DNA of 64,000 nt from NCBI RefSeq assembly GCF_041260155.1, contig NC_091946.1, forward strand, positions 23,631,141-23,695,140. Reading direction: 5' to 3'. Shown piece by piece: positions 57,880 to 64,000 of this stretch (position 1 is the stretch's first letter; each line of letters begins with the position of its first letter). Below the pieces are notes generated by a model, which was given only the letters and a program-made list of their open reading frames with translations, made no database searches and was not told where the DNA came from. Made by a program: the position numbers and the translations under genes. This stretch comes from Ptychodera flava (lineage: Eukaryota > Hemichordata > Enteropneusta > Ptychoderidae).

Positions 57880-58529
57880 TATTACTTCAGTTATACTGGA
57901 CTCCATGGATATTCATCTATTGAAACTATTAGCTTATTTAAGCAGTCAACTAGTAGCTTGCAATCAGTTACTATTCAATCAGTTCTAATTTATTTTATTT
58001 TTTACCAACTCTATTTCATTATTTATTGTTCATAATTTTTTGACATTAGTATTTCTTCTATAGTTGTATTACGTTCCATAAAGGAAATTTTAGACTGATA
58101 TAATCTCTTCGATACTTTTCTATTAGTTATTTAAACGTTGAAACATTACGTAACATTACACATTCTATAATTTATGCAGTTCAATACCAGTTATTCAATT
58201 TACATAACAATATGTATTCAAGTAATAAAGGCCGACAATCACCTGATGTCGGTTTAATTGTTTATACAGAATTTTTCAGGCGAAAATCCAGAATTCACAT
58301 ATGCCGCATATATTCAGGGAAACTATCCAGCTTTCCTAAACACACACATCCAACATACTAGATGTAGCAAAATAATTTTACTCGAATATGTTAGATAATG
58401 ACACGGCCTCCAAAACTACGTTAACATTTACTTTCACAACGGGTATATCATAGACCCAGACCCTAACCAGTCTTTGACCATTTCGTCAATGATGACAAAG
58501 ACAAAACGGCTGGATGAATGAATAAATTA
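57880..58529. other. Intergenic, no gene seen
   Basis: AT-rich sequence outside the Polinton, no supported ORF. Confidence 0.4.
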
Positions 58530-59325
58530 TCATATAGGGCCTACCTACATTCACGTGCCTGTGTAAAGCTATGGGAGAAAGCGCCCTCAGATCCGTGCAT
58601 TTTTTTACGTATCACGCCCCGGCCCGGTGCCCAAGCGTGCGAGGGCCCGTACGCCGTACGACCAAGGGCCACAAAAGCCGTATCAGGGCCGTAAAGGTTT
58701 TATCATATACCTTATGGAATGATAAATATGTAGTTTACATAATATTCAACATTTTTAGGGGATAAAAATGCGTGCGATATCAAAAATTTATCGCCATTTG
58801 TGTCAGTTTTTCATAAATACGATGGCCGCTTTCCGTCGCGGATTGACATACATAATGACGTCATTTGTTTACCTGCAGAATTCTAGAACGCGCAAAGCAA
58901 CATCTGTACTGTAGGTGACCAACAGAGATCAAGGCTGAAATCGAGGTGTAAGAAGGACAAAAGCGTGATGTAAGTTTCTTGCAATTTATACTGAACAGGC
59001 ACGCACCTAGGATAAACAGGATTTCACTAGAATTTAGAAATAAAAGCCGATGTCACCTGCGCCGCTCCACTGTCGCCACCGTGACGCGCAACTACGATCC
59101 GAGCGAGCAGACGTTTTCCTAATCTCGCGCTGGCTTTGTGTACGAATCGAACGTTTGCGGATAGCAACGCGCGTAGTAACCAGAATCGAGATAGTTCAGA
59201 AGTGCACGCGATTGCCCATATTTGGGCACCGGGCCGGGGCGTGATACGTAAAAAAAATGCACGGATCTGAGGGCGCTTTCTTCCATAGCTTTACACAGGC
59301 ACGTGAATGTAGGTATATGATAAAG
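58530..59325. mobile_element. Foldback element with about 105-bp inverted arms
   Basis: Left arm 58530-58633 (CATTCACGTGCCTGTGTAAA, GCCCTCAGATCCGTGCAT, CGGCCCGGTGCCC) and right arm 59223-59325 are inverted copies around a 590-bp loop with no gene. Arms are nearly identical, so the element is young or gene-converted. No clear target duplication. Class unknown. Confidence 0.7.
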
Positions 59326-59906
59326 ATTATTAATGAATGTACGTACGACGCGGGAATATCGATCACGTGACGTCATTATCACCTATGACAAGTTAATATT
59401 TAAAAATTGGTCGTCCTCTCCAAATATTACAACTTTAAAACCACTCTTTTTTTTATATTTGTAGACCCTAGAGAAATTTCACTACACAACCAAGTATTTT
59501 TTCTTTACCCTTTCGCTATCCTGTTCCATCCATTTCACAATCTCATACTAAACATGCTCCTGCTTCAGCGAGTAATGAATGTTCTTTCCTAATTTGCGGT
59601 GTTCTGTGTTCCGTGAGAGCTCTACAAACATTCACTTCTTTGCGCATAATCCTTATGTTACGAACAATTTTCATATGCCTCAGGCTCCAGTCGCAAAAAT
59701 GGCACACAAATTGACCTTTATCCATGAAACCAAAGGGTCGAACAAAAGATGAACAAGCATTCGAACAGGCATAACTTCGACCTCACATGACGTCAAATCA
59801 AACCTTATCAAACACAAGCTAACACAATTGTACTTTCCAACTAGACTAGCCCTGGTACCAAGTATTACTTTCGCCGTTCCAGCAATTGCGAGATTCTTCT
59901 CACCAT
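59326..59906. other. Intergenic, no gene seen
   Basis: No supported ORF or repeat. Confidence 0.35.
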
Positions 59907-60149
59907 TTAAAGGGATACAGTCATCGGAACTGCGCTCAAAGGTCGCATGGGACCCATACAATGCAATACTGTATCCAAGGTACGATGGTGATTGATGAAA
60001 GTTAAAACATGTCTGTCATAATCTACATCGTATAATTTAAATGTTGCAGCTATGATGATGAGGTGAATCTAGAGATATCATGCACGAAATACATTGTTTG
60101 TAAACAAGAAACTCACACAGGCGCTTTTCCGACGACCGTTTCCTCTTAA
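59907..60149. mobile_element. MITE family C, copy 2
   Basis: Bounded by TTAA at 59907-59910 and 60146-60149, starting TTAAAGGGATACAGTCATCG. It matches 11946-12185 throughout; the right inverted repeat is more degraded here. Confidence 0.85.
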
Positions 60150-60424
60150 TATTCATACTAATACGATCATTGATATCCGCACCGATAAATGTATGATCTC
60201 ATTGCGTACATCAAACGATGTTTCTACTGAACCTCCATACTTCAGAAAAACGTCCCCTTGACCTTTAGCTCATTTCGAAGACGTCTCCTATACATGCACA
60301 TGTGATACTTAAAAGTGAAGGTCTTCACTTTTTTATTTTAAATAGCTGCTACCTCTCCAGTTGATGACATAAACTAGGGTAGTATGGAATTACAATCTGA
60401 ACTTGTCGACGTCACGCACAGGTA

Positions 60425-60430
<6 letters not shown>

Positions 60431-60471
<41 letters not shown>
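60431..60471. repeat. (CA)n microsatellite
   Basis: About 20 CA units; the ORF across it is spurious. Confidence 0.95.
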
Positions 60472-60475
<4 letters not shown>

Positions 60476-60643
60476 TATATATTTAAACATTATGGAATAC
60501 AATCACAGCTTTTTCACAATTTTTAGATCAAACGTTGTATTCGATGATGAAAGAATGTGGAATCTTCATGTATGTGTTTCATATAGGAATTATTGTTAAT
60601 TTACATACATTTTTATATACATTATGTACAATGCTATCATAAT

Positions 60644-60730
60644 CATGTATGTATGTATGTATGTATGTATGTATGTATGTATGTATGTATGTATGTATGT
60701 CTGTCTGTCTGTCTGTATGTATGTATGTAA
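60644..60730. repeat. (ATGT)n microsatellite
   Basis: ATGT units with a short CTGT block. It lies about 320 bp downstream of the second esterase copy. ORFs over it are spurious. Confidence 0.95.
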
Positions 60731-61047
60731 GTATATGTATGTTTGTATACGTGTTTTGTGAGTGTTTGTCTTTTTGTGTGTGTATACGCGTGTGTAAAAC
60801 ATGCAGTCCGTTCCTTGACTGTATTATGCATGGAAACCTCAATTAATCGTAATCACTCGTCGTTTTCGCGGTTGAAATTTAGTTATTCTGTGCTATATGC
60901 AGCCAGGTTTTTAACCATGGTGAAGGTTTGCAATGTGATCATTTTCTATTATCTCAGCATATTGACGATGAGAATTGTCTCCTTGTTCTGTGAGGCCATA
61001 CACAGTCAGAGTTCCTGCGATGGCGAGTCTGGAAGTTGTATTTGTGT

Positions 61048-61927
61048 TTAAAGTCGTCCGGCTGGGGGTGCCATTCTGTTGCTTTGCCCTGCCTTGTCCT
61101 CTTGTGCCTTGATAAACTCCACTGTCCTTTTGTAAGCGCGTTCACACGTCTCCTTGAATAGAGCTGCAAAATATTGTACAGGAAACGTAAAACTTGAGAG
61201 TATATATAGGAACTGTTCCTTCACAATGAATATTTATGACATCTTTGCCACTCTGAGCTCGTGTGTTCTTGTACATAAGGCCATTTAAAGAAAATTCTTT
61301 GTTTGCCGTCCATGGATATTTGGAAAGCCTACCAGTCTTGCATCCAGGGGGAAAAAGGAACAAAGACGAAAAACACAATTGTATTAACACAAGCTCAACT
61401 TTTATTTGGTTTCCTTTGGAAAAAAAAAATTTATTTGAAATAGTGTCCACATTGTTTTCTTAATTTTCTCTGAAAACCTACCAGCAAGCGGACGGCAAAC
61501 AAAGAATTTTATTTAAAGCGCCTAAATAAACAATTATGTTTGGAAAATCAGTTCTATCTGCGAATAAGAGAGCGTCATTGCCTACAGAAATAAATGAAGC
61601 CTTGTTTGCTCCACATGTTCGAGCTGATGTCTGCTCAGTAAATGTCTGTCAGGAGATTCCTCAAATTTGTGGAAGATAATCGAGTGAGTTTTAATACAAA
61701 ACTATCATGACGGTTTTCTCAAATCGTTTCTTCGAGCGACAGCATAGTATTATGCAAAGTGTTTGGTTCGTACTGTGCACATCTTATGTTACTGAGAGTA
61801 TCAATAGTGAAGAAAAATATAATTAAAAACGACGACTTACTTGGAAACGTGTAAAATCCATGAATCATGCCGTTAATCATCATCACTTCGACGTGGCGAT
61901 TGGCTCTTCTCAGCTTTTCGGCGTATG
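61048..61927 (-). CDS. Second AADAC-like esterase, last two exons
   Basis: Paralogue of the gene at 32964-40314. The penultimate exon 61927-61841 encodes YAEKLRRANRHVEVMMINGM then IHGFYTFP, containing the catalytic-triad histidine in its usual HGF context, with donor AA|GTAAGT. The last exon 61163-61048 encodes [20 protein letters not shown] and ends at a TAA. The two join in frame (phase 1). The last exon is about 80% alike at protein level over its first 25 residues to the terminal exon of the first gene. Upstream exons were not recognised before 64000, so the gene probably continues beyond the window. Both copies are on the minus strand, suggesting tandem duplication. Confidence 0.72.
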
Positions 61928-62294
61928 CTTTCGTGAATTAAAAGACAAAAAAAATTTACTCAATGTTTGACATACAAGTCATCGTTGATGACACAGTCCC
62001 CGCTTGTCTGCTTGGTTATAATCTTTGGTGTCTTGGTTGCTGTGGAATGACCTTGATGCAAATTGCATGAGGCCTATGATTTGCAAACTCCGAATCCGAA
62101 TCCGACGGTACAATGATTAAGCTAAAACAATAACAAAGTGGTGGCGCTATCAAGCGATGAAAATCGACAATGTCCATTGATATTAAAAACTCGCGACAGA
62201 AAATCTGTGTGAGCACGAACTGAATTCATTCTTATTCTGTTTTGCTCTCTATGTATAAAAAATGGTATTTTCTGTTCTGGTCTGTCTCTGTGAC

Positions 62295-63012
62295 AAGTTT
62301 TTTTCCAAATTTGAACAAAATCAGTTCACAGATGTTTGATTTATGGTTCAAAGACATAAAAAAATTGCAAAAAAAAATGACCGCCTTGCGGCCATATTCA
62401 AACTTTTCGCAAAATAACTTTACATGCATATGTAGGTCATAGTGCTTTGCCTTTGTGCCAAGTTTGAACATAATCAGTTCATGGATGTTTGAGTTATGGT
62501 TCAATGACATGAAAAAATCGCAAAAAATGTGGCTGCCTTGCGGCCATATTCGATCGTTTCGCAAAATAACTTGACGTTCATATCAAGGTCATAGTGCTTT
62601 GCCTTAAAATCAGTACATGGATATTTGAGTTATGGTTCAAAGACATGAAAAATTGCCAAAAAAATGGCCGCCTCGCGGCCATATTCGATCGTATCACTAA
62701 ATAAATTGACATGCACATGTAGATCATAGTGCTTTCCTTTTGTCTCAAGTTTGAACAAAATCAATTCACAGATATTTGAGTTAATATTCAAAGACGTGGA
62801 AAAACGCAAAAATATGGCCACCTTGCGGCCATATTGAATCGTATCGCAAAATAAATCGATGTACATATGTAGGTCATAGTGCTATGCCTTTGTGCACAGT
62901 TTGAACAAAATTGGTTCAGCAGTGTGTTGATGACGGACGGACGGACGGACGGACGGACGGACGGGACCCAATCTATAAGTCCCCGCCGGACTTCGTCCGC
63001 GGGGACTAAAAA
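62295..63012 (+). mobile_element. Tandem-repeat element H3 (HINE/Helentron-like architecture)
   Basis: Monomers of about 152 bp (TTTGAACAAAATCAGTTCAC, TTGCGGCCATATTC, TAGGTCATAGTGCTTTGCC) are followed by a GACG microsatellite (62934-62964). A short spacer and a 30-bp hairpin AGTCCCCGC...GCGGGGACT (62978-63007) with a TTC loop come next, then AAAAA. The left end is not defined. Same plan as H1 and H2 with unrelated monomer sequence. Confidence 0.65.
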
Positions 63013-63876
63013 ACTATGCCAATAACGCACTCAAATATTGACTGCTCTCGGTACTTATCATGAATTAAACACCATAAAATTTGTCTGTTTTTTTTCAACG
63101 GAATAGTCACTGTGTAATACAAGTCAGTTACCTTCTGTCTTCATGTGCTTGACCAAAATTTAGTGTGGATCCGTCATGCAAAGCCGAATAGTGAGGAAAC
63201 AGAGCAGAATTCCCAAGGAATGGGGTTCAGGACGGAATCCAAGGCCCAAAAGAAAGTAAAATGACTGAAGTGACCCCCATGTGTGGAATTGGGTAGGATA
63301 GATAATTGACTTGAGGAGGCACGGAATGAGACACGGGGTGATGGGGATAGGGAGATCTCACGACCCAATGGATGATATATGATGCAGATCAGGGGAGGGT
63401 GCGGTCTTGAGACAGAGTGTGCGAGCTCAGGAGAAGACATGGCGTGACTAGATGAATTCTACTCGAACCCAGGGGATTATGGGTAATATAGCCATGCTGT
63501 GAAAGAGAGATATAAACTCAAACCAAGAGGATCTGAGGGAGTGGTGTCCCCCCCCCCGTGGTCAGGTGTGCCGTGTGGAGAGGAGGGGCAGGTAGGCCGA
63601 GAGAAATTTGGAGGGATCACACATAGATGACAGTGTCCTGAAGCAGGAAGCGAGCAGTGTAGACAGTTCACAAAACGCATCTGTGCCAAGCATAATATCG
63701 CAATGTATAATTGCATTTCACTCACCCACTCCCTCGTCACGGAGCACATCGCTGTCACTGATAATCATCAGACATGGTGGTTGCTTCCTGAAACTTATCA
63801 TGTCCCTATTGAAAGCAGATATCGCTCGCATATCGTCTGATCGTTTGAAGGCGTGTTTGTGAAACCTGGGGGGGGG

Positions 63877-63878
<2 letters not shown>
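63013..63878. other. No supported gene
   Basis: ORFs under 95 aa, mutually antisense, without motifs. Confidence 0.35.

Positions 63879-63931
<53 letters not shown>
63879..63931. repeat. (GA)n microsatellite
   Basis: A G-run then GA units then a second G-run. Confidence 0.95.
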
Positions 63932-63937
<6 letters not shown>

Positions 63938-64000
63938 AGGGAGAAGTAGACATATGTACAGTCAGAGACAGAGCCAGATAGACAGAGAGAAAGAGACGGG

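Noticed and set aside
60579..61051. ORFs over the second (ATGT)n tract
   Set aside because: Microsatellite translations, not genes.

Overview
This window reads as nuclear DNA of an animal, most likely a marine invertebrate. It has few, widely spaced host genes with GT-AG introns, abundant microsatellites, many small inverted-repeat transposons, a LINE and a very large Polinton/Maverick element. I cannot name the species from sequence alone.

Layout. From 1 to 24 kb there is no convincing host gene. This stretch holds microsatellites, a 5'-truncated CR1/jockey-like LINE (4633-6674) inside one copy of a local duplication, many MITEs (three families with TTAA targets, a PIF/Harbinger-like element with TTA flanks, a mariner-like foldback with TA flanks), and a tandem-repeat element at 16.2-17.7 kb. 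An intact single-exon rhodopsin-type GPCR lies at 25112-26332 on the plus strand. From 26.3 to 33 kb there are repeats only. A split alpha/beta-hydrolase (arylacetamide-deacetylase-like esterase) lies on the minus strand from 40314 down to 32964, with the HGGG and GDSAGG exons recognisable. The last two exons of a paralogue lie on the minus strand at 61927-61048, and its 5' part is not recognised in the window.

The centrepiece is a complete Polinton at 41035-57873, inserted between the two esterase paralogues. It has about 390-bp terminal inverted repeats beginning AGTAGT and a perfect 6-bp target duplication (TCGACA). It carries the hallmark Polinton set: protein-primed family B DNA polymerase, retroviral-type integrase with chromodomain, packaging ATPase, double-jelly-roll major capsid protein, several small membrane or virion-type proteins, and a fibre-like protein with a lectin-like end. 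It also carries an unusual pair: a deoxynucleoside-kinase-like gene followed directly by a DnaQ-type (DEDDh) exonuclease. I did not find an adenain-like protease.

Nearly all the Polinton genes are cut by single-base frame changes. The two terminal repeats differ almost only by one-base indels in homopolymers, and a conserved host exon shows the same kind of indel. Sequence error is therefore a serious alternative to genuine decay. Both terminal repeats carry a TATA box and initiator pointing inward.

Three unrelated-looking tandem-repeat elements (16.2, 31.3 and 62.3 kb) share one layout: an array of about 145-152 bp monomers, a short GAC/GACG/CAGA microsatellite, a 26-30 bp GC-rich hairpin, then an A-run. 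This resembles Helentron-associated (HINE/DINE-1/pearl-like) elements.
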